Program-made: the position numbers and the translations under genes
Notes under the pieces: generated by a model
The model's input: the letters and a program-made list of their open reading frames with translations, nothing else
Told to the model about the DNA's origin: nothing
Databases searched by the model: none
Shown here: piece by piece, positions 1 through 10,530 of the stretch
How the letters are laid out: each line of letters begins with the position of its first letter
Position numbering within the stretch: the first letter of the stretch is position 1
Assembly: GCA_020002185.1 (NCBI GenBank)
Contig: CM034534.1
Coordinates: forward strand, 12,825,810 to 12,889,809
DNA from: Paraescarpia echinospica
Taxonomy: Eukaryota > Annelida > Polychaeta > Sabellida > Siboglinidae
DNA: 64,000 nucleotides
Direction of reading: 5' to 3'

Positions 1-620
1 TACATCGTTTTTACACACTCTACTATATACGTATCTACATACACGAAATTAAGTTACCTTTCTCTTTGTAATGATCATTATCTTTGTGAATTACAAAGGA
101 AAACTAAATTAAGCTTAGCGACTATCTGGCGAGTGTCGCTGCTGCAGACCATGGTCCGGTGAGCGTCGTTTGCGACCACGCCCAGAAATACGTTGCTTCC
201 CCAGGCTACCGTCAGTTGGTAGGACGGTGTCGCGTCCAAGTTGTGTACGCTTCCACACAACTGCTGGAGAAGACGTAACAAGAAAATATTTAACAACATA
301 GAAGTCCAGTTGGCGAATGGCGCGGGAGTCTGTGATTGCTATGAGTCCAACTTTGTTTTATCTGTATGTAAACCACCCTTCTGAAACATTTCTCTGTTTG
401 TTTTTTTAATAAGTTAATACTCGCTGATATATTGTCTGCACTGTCCCTTCATTGATGCTGCTTCGTGTCGTCTAGTTTTAGATTTCTAAATTGAGAAGAA
501 AATGCTCGTAGTCAATTTTTCTTAACAAATTCTAGTTGATCACCCCTTGATCATACTTTTCTCTGTCGTTGTTAAACTCTCAGTTATGGAATAAAAAACT
601 CTGTGGTTTTCTTAGTGAGG
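1..620. other. unassigned left-edge sequence with a GC-rich protein-like island
   Basis: Mostly AT-rich and unrecognised. A GC-rich stretch at about 120-265 is open on the minus strand (open to 299) and reads like protein (VHNLDATPSYQLTVAWGSNV, then FLGVVANDAHRTMV). It is preceded on that strand by CTTCTCCAG, an acceptor-like site. No family recognised. Confidence 0.3.
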
Positions 621-639
621 CAGACATTTATGTCACGTA

Positions 640-1140
640 AAAAATTTGGTTGGACGTAGGATCTTAAATTGCACTTACAAGGTTTTACGGGACGCAAGAT
701 CCTGCGTCCTATACACATAGAAACAGTATCCGGACGGTGAAAAATAATCGTTGCGATCCCGATTCCCATCCCGGGGCCGATCGCGCCAGTCGCTCGTCCA
801 ACAATCGAACATATTTGATACCTCAGTGTGTTTATGCCATCATTCCACACTGTTTCAGATATAAAGTATACTGTTATAAAATATTGATTTGAGGGCACTT
901 TTGAGGCCCAAATAGCGCTCCGGTTTGGGTCAACATGCAATTTAACCGTGCAGTAACCCGCGACCGCAGTGGCGCACGCTGATTCAAACCGGAGAGAGCG
1001 TTATTTGGGACATTATATTCCTGAAACGATGTGGAATGGTGGAATAAACGCATTGAGATATAATATTTAGGCACACAACTATCATAACGCCGAAATCGGA
1101 GTGGGCCCGGATTCTCCATAACCTTTAACAGAGACGACAC
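640..1140 (-). repeat. unclassified interspersed repeat, short copy
   Basis: Inverted relative to 19513-20350. Shared landmarks on the minus strand are a GGGCCCA-type start, a TTTCACCATTC-like segment, TGTGGAATGATGGCATAAA, ACTGGCGCGATCGGCC and GGATACTGTTTCTATG. This copy lacks about 445 bp present in the other between the GGGATCG and AACGATTATTTT segments. Confidence 0.8.
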
Positions 1141-1560
1141 TGTGTACGCCCACAAGCACGCAAGTAGTATCATATACTCATATAAACCCACAACTTGACG
1201 GCATTTAACTGTAAACAACAGACAATAGCGGTTATTATATAAAACCATCACGAGCAATGCAAAATTGACAAGAGAATATAACAAGTTACCTATAAATTAT
1301 TGCTAATTGGTAGTGTTCGCGTGTGTTTGCACGCACGCATGCACGCATGCACGTATGTACGCACACACTAACATACATGTATGCACGCACGAACGTATGA
1401 GCTCAAATGTGTGTAGCCCGGTCGACCGGATATTTGCCGATATCTATGTAGAGTAGCCCCTTGCCAGACACATGCCTGCGAGTACTGCGTATGCACAGTG
1501 AACAACTTGGCCTGCCCCCTTCACCTCCAACTGTATTGTCGTTTCAAAAGTAGCCTAGTT
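1141..1560. other. unassigned spacer with CACG/CATG simple repeat
   Basis: AT-rich spacer. 1325-1395 is a degenerate alternating purine-pyrimidine repeat (GCACGCATGCACGTATG type). No gene seen. Confidence 0.5.
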
Positions 1561-1599
1561 TTACTTTCTTTGTTTTCCTGACACAACACGTCAACTCAT

Positions 1600-3190
1600 C
1601 TATAGCATCTGGTGTTGTTCCATGCTGTCTGAAACATGCCAACGTCACCCTTGTGCTTAAGAAGGCAAATCTCGATCAGGACATATGGACAGTTGTAGAC
1701 CAATATAAAACCTGGCTTTTGTGTCAAAGCTACTCGAAATTTACGTTGCTCCCTGTCTGATCGACCACATGACTGATAACAATCTTCTTAAACAATACCA
1801 ATCAGCCTACAAATCGCATCATTCCACGGAAACTGCGCTAGTTCTGGTACAGAATGACATCCTCGAGGCGCTAGACCGGCGGTATGGAGTCATCCTGGTG
1901 CTACTTGACATGTCGGCCGCCTTCGATACAGTTGACCATGAAATTCTGCTCAGCGGATTAGAACAACACTTCGGAATGGCTGGTTCCGTGCTGGCATGGA
2001 TGCGATCATATCAAACAGACAGGCCGCAGTCAGTAAATAGATCAGGTGGCGCTTCCAGCAAAACCAGCGTCGTTTGTGGCGTCTCTCAAGGATCGGTGCG
2101 GGGGCCTCTGTTGTTTTTTGCGTACACAGCACCTATCGGTAATAACATCAGATGACACAACCTGGGCTTCCACCTCTACGCGGACGATACCCAGCTATAC
2201 ACCAAATTTGAGATGTCCGAAACCAACAGAATGTTGTCTCTACGCCGATCTGACCACAGCATCAACGACGTCCACGTGTGGACGGTCGATAATCGACTAA
2301 AGATGAATGATAACAAAACGGTCGCACTTGTGCTAGCATCACGAAACAATCAAGGAAACACAACATCGCCGTGATTAAAATTGGCGACTGCGACATAACA
2401 CCAAGTCCTATTGCCAGAAACATCGGCGTTGTATTCGACTCGGAAATGTCGATGGTCAGTCATGTAAAGCACACGTGCTGCGTAGCCTACTATCATCTGA
2501 GGAACATTGCGTCGATCCGATCTAACACCGAAAGCCGCAGTCTGTACTTGATCGAGAATTGACTATGCGAACTGTCTGCTATATGACATCACCGACTGTC
2601 TAATCAACAAGCTGCAAAGAGTACAAAATGCTGCTGCTCGGCTGGTGGTCCGCTGCCACAGATGGGACCATATCACATCAGTGCTCAAGAAACAGCACTG
2701 GCTTCCCGTGAAACAACGCATTCATTACGCAATTCTGCTACTGACGTTTCGTGCTCAACACGGACTGGCACCAGCTGACATCACCGACCTACTCCATGAA
2801 CAAAGACCTACTCGAGGGTTTCGTTCAACTACAAACAATGACTTGTACGTGCCACCATATCGTAGCCGATACGGCGACAGAACTTTCTCGGTATCTGCTC
2901 CACGACTGTGGAATTCACTTCCAAGCGAGATAAAGACAACCTGTTGCCTTGTGACTTTCAAAAGACTCTTGAAAACCCTTCTTTTCCGGGTTGCTTACAC
3001 AACGTGGGCGCCACCAGTCAGTTTAGTCAGTTTATTTATTTTTTAATTATTTATTATTTTGTACATGTTTTTAGACTAATTTTATATATAATCTTTACTG
3101 ATTTATTATCAATATACCTTTAATTTAATTTAACGATCATCTTTAGCTGTAATATGTTTTTAATATTTTAATTAATTTAATATTATTAAT
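1600..3190 (+). pseudogene. L2-like non-LTR retrotransposon remnant (RT to 3' end)
   Basis: Reverse transcriptase in several frames. From about 1640 VPCCLKHANVTLVLKKANLD; from 1721 SKLLE, QSAYKSHHSTETALV and LLDMSAAFDTVDHEILL; near 2085 GVSQGS; near 2175 HLYADDTQLY in another frame; and a C-terminal APRLWNSLPSEIK at 2905-2935 followed by FKRLLKTLLF. The wording of the motifs is typical of the L2 group of the Jockey superfamily. Frameshifts and stops make it non-functional. An AT-rich 3' UTR follows to about 3190. The endonuclease half is missing (5' truncation). Confidence 0.85.
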
Positions 3191-6100
3191 TTTACGTAGC
3201 TTAATAAGGAGTGTAGGGTAAGGAGGGTAAGGGATAGTACCTCACGGTGAATGACAGCCACGTCCCACACAGGACGGTCAGGATGCTATTTGGTTCCCCC
3301 TCCTTGTCTAGCTCACATGTGGCTCCTAGTGTCTGCATGTGTACTGCAGCGCCACACCCCGGGCAACGGCTTTGGCTGGCCGGCCAAACTATGTGAGTGC
3401 CTTTCCGAAGGGTTGTACCCCGTGTTATTACATACATCTGTCGGCGGAGTAGGCGGATGAATCCCCAGAGGTCAACGGCTACGAAGGCGGGAGATGGAAA
3501 GGCCTAGTGTCGGGCCAAGGGCGCATCAGGGATTTAGAATGATAAGCGGCCAGAACCGTCCAGAAAGCAATGGCAAACTACTGGAATGTACACTGCCGAA
3601 AACCCAGATGAAATCATGATTGCAAAGAGACTCGATATGGGACTCGGTGGTAAGTCACCCAAGCTAGAAGAGTCCCTAATGGCTATTGGGGAAGAGCCAG
3701 AAGCAACCCGCAGTACTACTCAAGCTGATGAAAGCAATTTGTTCGACTGTGCGGAGAAGGGAAAGAAGTTCGGTGGATGGCTAAAAAACAAAACGACAAT
3801 AGCAACTTGGAATGTCCGCAAATGGAAAAATGGACAATGTTATAGAAGAAGCGAAACAAAACAATATCAGTGTCCTAGGAATAGCAGAACACAGATGGGC
3901 GGGACAAGGTCATTTTACACCACACGCAGGAGGAAAATTAATATACTCCGGACCAATCGGGAAATTTGGATTAGGAGAGAGAAACGAAAGGGGAGAACGA
4001 CTAGTTGAGTTCGCCATCGCTAATAACATCGCAATCGTAAATACCAATTTCTCAAATCACCCTAGAAGAATCTACACGTGGACATCGCCAGATGGAAAGA
4101 CTCGAAATCAGATAGACTACATCATGATACAAAAGAGAAGGGTATCAGCAATAAGAGGTGCAAGAACACTACCAGGAGCAGACTGTGGATCTGATCATGA
4201 ACTACTGATGGCAGAGATGAAACTTAAGTTGAAAGTGAAAAAAGAGTGACAACAACACAGAGCTATGATGTAGAAAATCTGACAGACGAATACACAGTAT
4301 CTGTGAAGAATCGATTTTCAACTTTACTGACAATGACAGAAGAGAAAGAACCAGAATAAATTGCAAATGATATCAAGACAATTTTCCGAGAAGAAGCAGA
4401 AAAACACCTACGGAAGAGAGAGAGGAAACACCAACCATGGATCAGTATAGAGACCTTAAAGAAAATAGCAGAAAGGAAAGAGCTTAAGAAACGCAAAAAC
4501 GAGGAATCGATCAGATTAAGGTATAATGAGATGAACAAATTAATCAAAAAACTCTGCAAATGGGACAAACAAAAGTATATCGAAGCCAAGTGTAAGAAAA
4601 TAGAAGACTGTATGGCAGAAAACCGAAATCAAGAAATGTTTAAAGAAATAAAGAACATGACAGGTAAATTCCAGCCCAGACTCGGTGTCATCAAAGATAA
4701 AAAAGGGAAAACTCTGACTGATGCAGAAGACATAGCCAAAATATGGAAAGCATATTGTGAAAATATGTACCCACGAGATGGAGACAACAACGACCCCCCT
4801 GATATAGGAAACGAAGAACAAAACGAGGACGATCTCGAAACAATAAGAGATGAGGTGAAATGGGCCATTACTAGTCTAAAAGATGGGAAAAGCCCTGGGT
4901 GAGACAACACACAGGCAGAAATAATAAAAGCAGCGGAAGAAGAAGGAATAAACATATACCATGCACTGGGTAAGAAAATATGGAAGAATGGAAAATGGCC
5001 AGACGACTGGAAGAAATCAATATACATCCCATTACCAAAGACAGGAGACCTACAGCTATGCTCCAACCAATGGAAATGGAAGTGAGCAGTACACAGGCAG
5101 GTTTCAGAAAAAACAGAGGCACAAGGGACCACATATTCAATCTGAGAATGTTGATTCAGAAATTCAGAGAGATAAACAATGATCTAAGAATATGCTTCAT
5201 CGACTATTCCAAGGCTTTCGACTGTGTGAATCTTCAGATGATGTAGAAAACGCTCAGCGACATGAACTTCCACCCAAAGATAATCGCCCTCTTGAAATCA
5301 CTTATAGCAACCAACAAGCAGTAGTTTGGCTGGAAAACACAACTACAGAACCTTTTACAGTGGGAAAAGGAGTAAGACAAGGGTGTGTTATATCTCCATA
5401 CCTATTCAATCTCTACACACAAGACATAATGAGAGATGTAGAATTAGATGACAGAAGTACAAGATACGATGAAGTGAATATTCATGGACATAGAATCAGA
5501 GACCTACGATACGCAGACGTACGGCACTCCTGTCCACTACAACAATCGGCCTAACAAACCTAATCATGTCTGTAAAAGAACACAGTGAGAAAAAGGGCTT
5601 GTTACTTAATGTGAAGAAAACAAAGATCATGGACACTGACAAATGCATTTAAAAAAAACAGAAATTGCAATCAACGGGGAGCAAGTTAAAAATGTAAACC
5701 ACTATGAATACCTTGGAGCAAGACTACAAGGAGACGGCAAGACATCATCAGAGATCAGAAGAAGAATAGCCATAGCAACGCAGAAACTAAATAATCTGAA
5801 AAATGTATGAAAAGGACAAAACATACCAACAAAGATAAGAATTTTAAAAACCTGCGTTTTCCCAACAGCTCTACATGGGAGCGAAACGTGGACACTGAAC
5901 AAAGAAGACACGAGAAGAATACAAGCGTTTGAGATGAAATGTTACAGAAAAGTCCCAAGAGTGCCATGGATAACAAGAACAACCAATACAGAGATCCTTA
6001 AAAAATTAGACATTGGGAACTGTCAACTAGTGAATAGAATAAAAGGACTAAAACTGAGTTATTTTGGCCACATCAAAATACATAATTCCTTAGAGAAAAC

Positions 6101-6302
6101 AGTCTTAGAAGGCAAAGTGGAGGGAAAAAGAGGAAGGGGAAGACCAAGGAGAAGATGGGAGCAGGACATCAGCGACTGGTTGGTAGCCGACATCGTGAGA
6201 GCAGGGAGACGAACGGTAGACAGAGCATCGTATCGTGGGATCATTCGGGCAGCTACGTCTCGCAGAGATATGCTGAACTGAATAAGAAACTTAATAATGT
6301 TC

Positions 6303-6339
<37 letters not shown>

Positions 6340-6340
6340 A
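3190..6340 (+). pseudogene. RTE-like non-LTR retrotransposon remnant, endonuclease plus RT
   Basis: 3190-3600 is a GC-richer 5' leader. An endonuclease begins near 3795 (TIATWNVRKWKNG) with SVLGIAEHRWAGQG, RNQIDYIMI and GSDHELL following in another frame. RT motifs follow: WAITSLKDGKSPG (4860), FRKNRGTRDHIFN (5105), FIDYSKAFDCVN (5200), GKGVRQGCVISPYLFNLYTQ (5365), LRYADV (5505). The C-terminal region reads KCYRKVPRVPWITRTTNTEI and RGRGRPRRRWEQDISDWLV, ending at the stop near 6280. A (TA)n tract at 6307-6336 sits at the 3' end, as expected of a LINE tail. The RT core between 5035 and 5100 is collapsed and many frameshifts are present. Confidence 0.85.
6307..6336. repeat. (TA)n microsatellite
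   Basis: About 15 TA units directly after the RTE-like element. Confidence 0.95.
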
Positions 6341-6585
6341 ATGATGTATTCTAAGCGCCCCCGAGTGGACTTATCTAGATATATGACGCTATATAAGTGT
6401 TCTCCTTCTTCTAAGCGAGGTTCAATTGTACAGTCACTGTCTGTACCAGGTCTGACAGTCGCCGTGAGTCTACCCGTCTTCTGGCCGCCGGGAGAGTTGC
6501 GAGGTGTCGCCGCTATCGGTCTCTGTATGGACGAGTTAGTCGCTAGCATAGGTGAGTAAAAAACTAGTACGTGCCATTTGTGGAG
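6340..6585 (+). promoter_or_regulatory. possible promoter and first-exon-like segment
   Basis: A TATATAAG element at about 6391-6398 is followed by a moderately GC-rich stretch that ends with AG/GTGAGTAA near 6551, a strong splice-donor match. This could be the start of a host or retroelement transcript on the plus strand. No coding match is recognised, so the call is tentative. Confidence 0.25.
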
Positions 6586-6955
6586 CGCAATAGCGCAGTG
6601 GATAGCGCTTCGCACTCTCGACTGAGAGAACCCGGGTTCAAATCTTGAGCCGCCGTGTCGAACCTTCGGCAATTTCGTTCATTCTGCGTTGCTCCAATTC
6701 ATTCAGTTGTATGAATGAGTATCTGGCTATAGACAGTGGTGGATATTTGTGTGCGAAGATTATTCGTACACAAATATCCACCACTCTCTATAGCCAGGTA
6801 CTCATTCATACAACTGAATGAATTGGAGCAACGTAGAGTGAACGAATAATAATTGCAGCGTGAATGGATGCTTCCCAGAGAAGTCAAGATGGTGTTCGAT
6901 CGAAGCAGTCCTGAGCACTAGATTCTGCGCTATATAAGAACTTATTTTATAAGCT
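6585..6955 (+). repeat. tRNA-derived SINE with duplicated inverted central domain
   Basis: A tRNA-like head at about 6587-6655 has an A box (TAGCGCAGTGGA) and B box (GGTTCAAATCT) but poor stems, so it is not a functional tRNA. The central domain (GTTGCTCCAATTCATTCAG, then ATGAATGAGTATCTGGC) resembles the Nin domain of metazoan SINEs. That domain occurs twice as arms 6674-6756 and 6764-6846, inverted. The 3' part (AAGTCAAGATGGTGTTCGAT) is shared with SINE copies at 21960-22130 and 56366-56700. Confidence 0.8.
6674..6846. repeat. 83-bp near-perfect inverted repeat with 7-bp spacer
   Basis: Arms 6674-6756 and 6764-6846 pair without gaps and with five mismatches, four of which would be G-U pairs in a plus-strand RNA. 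The arms are the SINE central domain. Confidence 0.95.
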
Positions 6956-7084
6956 CAGTGCTAAACAGGGACTTGTAACTATGGGTATTTACTTTCAGAT
7001 ACACAGACAGCGGCATGAATACTAACGCACGTCATATCGACGATTTTTGCTTGCTATAGACGTGATATACCTGATCAACACACA

Positions 7085-7097
7085 TACGCACGCACGT

Positions 7098-7154
<57 letters not shown>
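7085..7154. repeat. (CA)n microsatellite
   Basis: Pure CA from about 7100 to 7153, preceded by CGCA variants. Confidence 0.97.
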
Positions 7155-7155
<1 letters not shown>

Positions 7156-7209
7156 TATGTTCTCGAGGCGACGGAGGCTCTTCATGGCGAAAGCATCGAT
7201 TTTCTTGGC

Positions 7210-7675
7210 CTATTGAATGGTCAGTTGCCAGGTCTCAGAGGCAAATGACACAATGACAGTCAACGTGCCATGTCGATGATGCAGATGAGCCTTGAGGAGG
7301 CGAGACGAAATGGGCTCCCAATTAATGAGGGCATCGTATGACTTCATATTGAGGGCTAAGGCGACACCCTGAGAACGACAGTCAGGGCCAGACCAGAGGA
7401 AGGTGTAGCCATCGATTGTTTGCTCGCCAATCAAAGGCCAGTGAGTTTCATTGAGGCCAGCAAGACTAATGTTGTACTTCTTTAGTTCTCTTGATAGGAG
7501 AGAGGTTGTGCCTGGAGTGTTGAGTGTCAACACATTCCACGTAGCTATTCGAGTATGTTTGCGTAGGTCAATATCATGTCCGTAGTCATGTCCGTTGGCG
7601 GTTCGAGGTCGATTCCGTAGACTGTCCGATCGTAAAGAATTTAAAGTGCTTGTACTTGGTTGGTTAAGCCCCACA
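7210..7675 (-). pseudogene. LINE endonuclease fragment (RTE-like)
   Basis: A 154-codon open frame with TRIATWNVLTLNTPGTTSLL, ELKKYNISLAGLNETHWPL and FLWSGPDCRSQGVALALN. This is the start of an apurinic-type endonuclease, with the WN and E-T motifs, as found in RTE-group LINEs and proteins annotated as craniofacial development protein 2-like. RT is absent; the fragment stops close to the (CA)n tract. It belongs to a different subfamily from 3190-6340. Confidence 0.8.
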
Positions 7676-8504
7676 CATGCATTTCACCAGGATGCCAAGT
7701 TGGGGCATTGCTGTCTAAGGTGAGATAAGGTTAGCAGTACATGGGCGGGTCATCATAGACCAGGTGATGACCGTTACAAGGCCCACGCATTTCCATATAT
7801 AAACACTGTAAATATATAAATGACTCAATGCTGGTTACCCTGCCGTACAAGATCAAGAACTAAACATAAGTCGGTGAAATTACTAACTGAAAATGCTAAC
7901 CGAGGTGTTCTCCATAGACTGCTCTAGCGCCTTCGAGGCAGAGCCAGTGGCATTACGCCTTCGTCATCGACGTTCGCGGGCCTCGTGGCATGACGTTGCA
8001 TCATCCTCATCTGCCGTGCCGCCTCGGGGCGTCGGGCGACCGGCCGCTGTTTGATATCACAGACCTGGAGACGACGAACGCAGCGAAGTGTGTGATTGAT
8101 TCGATGAAGAGGTAACTACGTTGTGATTGACAATAACAATAATGCATTTTGTTCTGTGTATTTGTACCCATACAGGGCGGTTCTTTCAGTATAACTGATA
8201 GGTACAAGTACATAGTATACATTATGTGAATACAATACCAAGACAAGTATGAGAGTAGTGAAATTAATTAAAAGTAACAATCGCTGGTACCAAACGGAGG
8301 GATTATTTTGTAGAAACATACAAACATTATTAATTATTTGCTCGCCGTACGTAGTTGTATTCTAAGGGGTGTTGTGAACTGGTATTACCAACTACAAAAT
8401 TAGTTAAATGTCCACATCGTATGCGTTTTAATGATTAGAACAAATGTCAAAATTAAGTGGGTTTTGTTGTCGTTATGTCGGTAACGGTTGGGGAACGTGC
8501 GGTA
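7676..8504. other. spacer with one GC-rich protein-like island
   Basis: Mostly unrecognised. 7930-8110 is CpG-rich and open on the plus strand in a frame reading HYAFVIDVRGPRGMTLHHPH and later RPLFDITDLETTN, ending SMKR-stop with AG/GTAACT at the end, which could be a donor. It is protein-like in composition; no family recognised. Confidence 0.3.
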
Positions 8505-9035
8505 AGGTAAAGGCGGTTGGGCGGTGACAGAGGTGGTGGAATGATAACAGAGGCCGTTGGGTGATGACAGAGGCGGTGGACTAATGTCAGAGGCGTTGAG
8601 GTGATGACAGAGGCGGAAGGGTGATGACTGAGAGGCGGTGGAGTGTTGACAGAGACCGTGCAGTGGTTACAGAGGCGGTGGGGTGTTGACAGAGGCGGTG
8701 GGGTAATGACAAAGGCGTTAGGGTAAAGACAGGGGCGGTTGTGCGGTGACAGAGGCGGTGGGGTGGTGACAGATGCTGTAGGGTGAAGACAGAGGCGATG
8801 TGGCGATGACAGAGGTGATGGGGTGGTGACAGAGGCGTTATGGTGAAGAGAGAGGTGGTGCGGTGATGACAGAGACGGTGAGGTTGTGACAGAGGTGGTG
8901 TAGCGACGACAGAGGCAGTGGTGTGATTACTGAGGCGGTGGGGTGAAGACAGGGGCGGTGAGGCGGTGACAGAGCCGGTGAGGTGATGACAGAGGCGGTG
9001 GGGATAAGGGTAGTGGGGCGGTGATGACAGAGGCG
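8505..9035. repeat. 19-20 bp minisatellite
   Basis: Degenerate tandem unit GGTGGGGTGATGACAGAGGC, about 26 units, with substitutions in the GGTGGGGTGAT half and the GACAGAGGCG half best conserved. Not a multiple of three and not plausibly coding. Confidence 0.92.
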
Positions 9036-9598
9036 GACGTTACAACAATAACCACAGAAGAGACATCATTTTTTCTGCGAACTCGTCACGAACGGCGCTG
9101 ACCCGCGTCATGTCGGCAACCTGACGTGGTCATGGTACACCAGGAGACCGGCCTGTCTACACCCGAGTGGTCAAACGTGGTTACTTGTGATCCGGAGACC
9201 GATTCAGTAAGACAATGGGCTCATAAGGGAAATAAAACATTGAAAAAAATGCGTTGTTAAGTTTAAGGAGGTATTTCAAAATTTATGTTTGTTTGTGACA
9301 CACCGACAAAAATAACCGGCGCGTTCTGGTGTTGACAATTGACAGTTTTCAGTAGACAAGATCACCGTGAAGACGTGAAGTCAATTTAAAAGAACAAAAT
9401 CAGGCTAATGTTATTGAAAAGACCCACTGGGGTTTCGCTCGGATCGACTGTCATGTAGTAACACTTACGGAAATGATAGGGCAAATGTTGATAGTGACAA
9501 TTATAAAAAATGATGTTTGCAGAAGGTCTAAGTAGTGCTTTCCTTACAAGTAAAGTATTTTAGATTTTTTTGGTATTATTATTATTAGTAGCATTGTT
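9036..9598. other. unassigned spacer
   Basis: No ORF, repeat or RNA gene recognised beyond short simple-sequence tracts (ATT repeats near 9575-9590). Confidence 0.5.
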
Positions 9599-9599
9599 A

Positions 9600-9874
9600 T
9601 ATACCTGCCAACTTTTTTTTATTCCGGGAGATTCATCAGCAGTTTAGCACGCTTCTCTCCCCGGTCCAGCTGCCTCGGATACTGACACTGGAAGACGAGG
9701 GGTGTTGGAGACTTCTCGTCGCAAATTCACCGGCTCGCTGTCTCGAAGACAGGAGGTGATGCAGTTGGAGATTTTAAGCGAACGCTCGGGATATTTGCCT
9801 GTATTCCGGGAGACCTGGAAATACACTCAAAATCAAGGAGACTTCCCGAAATTCCGGGACGTTTGGCAGGTATA
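9600..9874. mobile_element. MITE-like non-autonomous DNA element with short TIRs
   Basis: Ends TATACCTGCCAA and its reverse complement TTGGCAGGTATA at 9600-9611 and 9863-9874, with further imperfect match (ATTCCGGGA-type blocks) inside. TA at both ends could be a TA target duplication. No coding capacity, about 275 bp. Confidence 0.75.
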
Positions 9875-9961
9875 TTATTAGCATTAGCATTATTACAACG
9901 AATACTATTAGTGCAGCATGTACACCTTTGTGTTGTTACAGCTATTGTTAGAGTAGCAATT

Positions 9962-10530
9962 ACCGCTGTACAAAACAATAGTTAGGCCTCATTTAGAATA
10001 TTGTATTCTAGCGTGGAGGCCATATCGCAGGAAGGACATAGATATGCTAGAAAGAGTACAAAGGAGAGCAACTAAAATTATACCAAAACTGAGGGATCTC
10101 AGTTACGAAATACGCCTAAAATTGTGGTTTAACAATACTAGAGACCAGGAGATTGAGAGGAGATCAGACAGAAGTGTTTAAAATATTGAATGGTTATGAA
10201 AATATTGATAGAAATATGTTTTTCTCAGTTAAGAAACACAGAAGGACCAGAGGACATGAAGTTACATTGGCATAGGAGCAGTTTAGATTAGATATAAGAA
10301 AGTTCTCATTCTCACAAAGGACTGTAAATGAATGGAACAGACTATCTCCTGATTGTGTTGGTGCTAGTAGCGTGAATATGTTGAAAAATTAAATCGACAC
10401 ATACCTTAAAGGGCGGTATACACGTAAATAAAAAGTACTGGACTCTCGATAAGCCAAAAGGTTTCCTTGTCCACCTGCCATCTAGAGTTAATTGTCTGGA
10501 TGGCAATCTTGTTAAATCTTGTTAATTGTT
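9962..10530 (+). pseudogene. 5'-truncated CR1-like LINE, C-terminal RT and 3' end
   Basis: Same family as 56700-58250. It contains [13 protein letters not shown] sequence, [17 protein letters not shown], then after frameshifts [20 protein letters not shown] and [20 protein letters not shown]. The 3' end GGCAATCTTGTTAAATCTTG matches the minus-strand copy and ends in TCTTGTTAAA repeats. Several stops. Confidence 0.9.

Noticed and set aside
4263..5140. Minus-strand Phe/Ser-rich ORFs
   Set aside because: Antisense shadows of the A-rich RTE-like LINE on the plus strand.
6587..6658. Functional tRNA gene
   Set aside because: A and B boxes are present, but acceptor and T stems do not pair well and the sequence continues into a SINE core; it is a SINE head.
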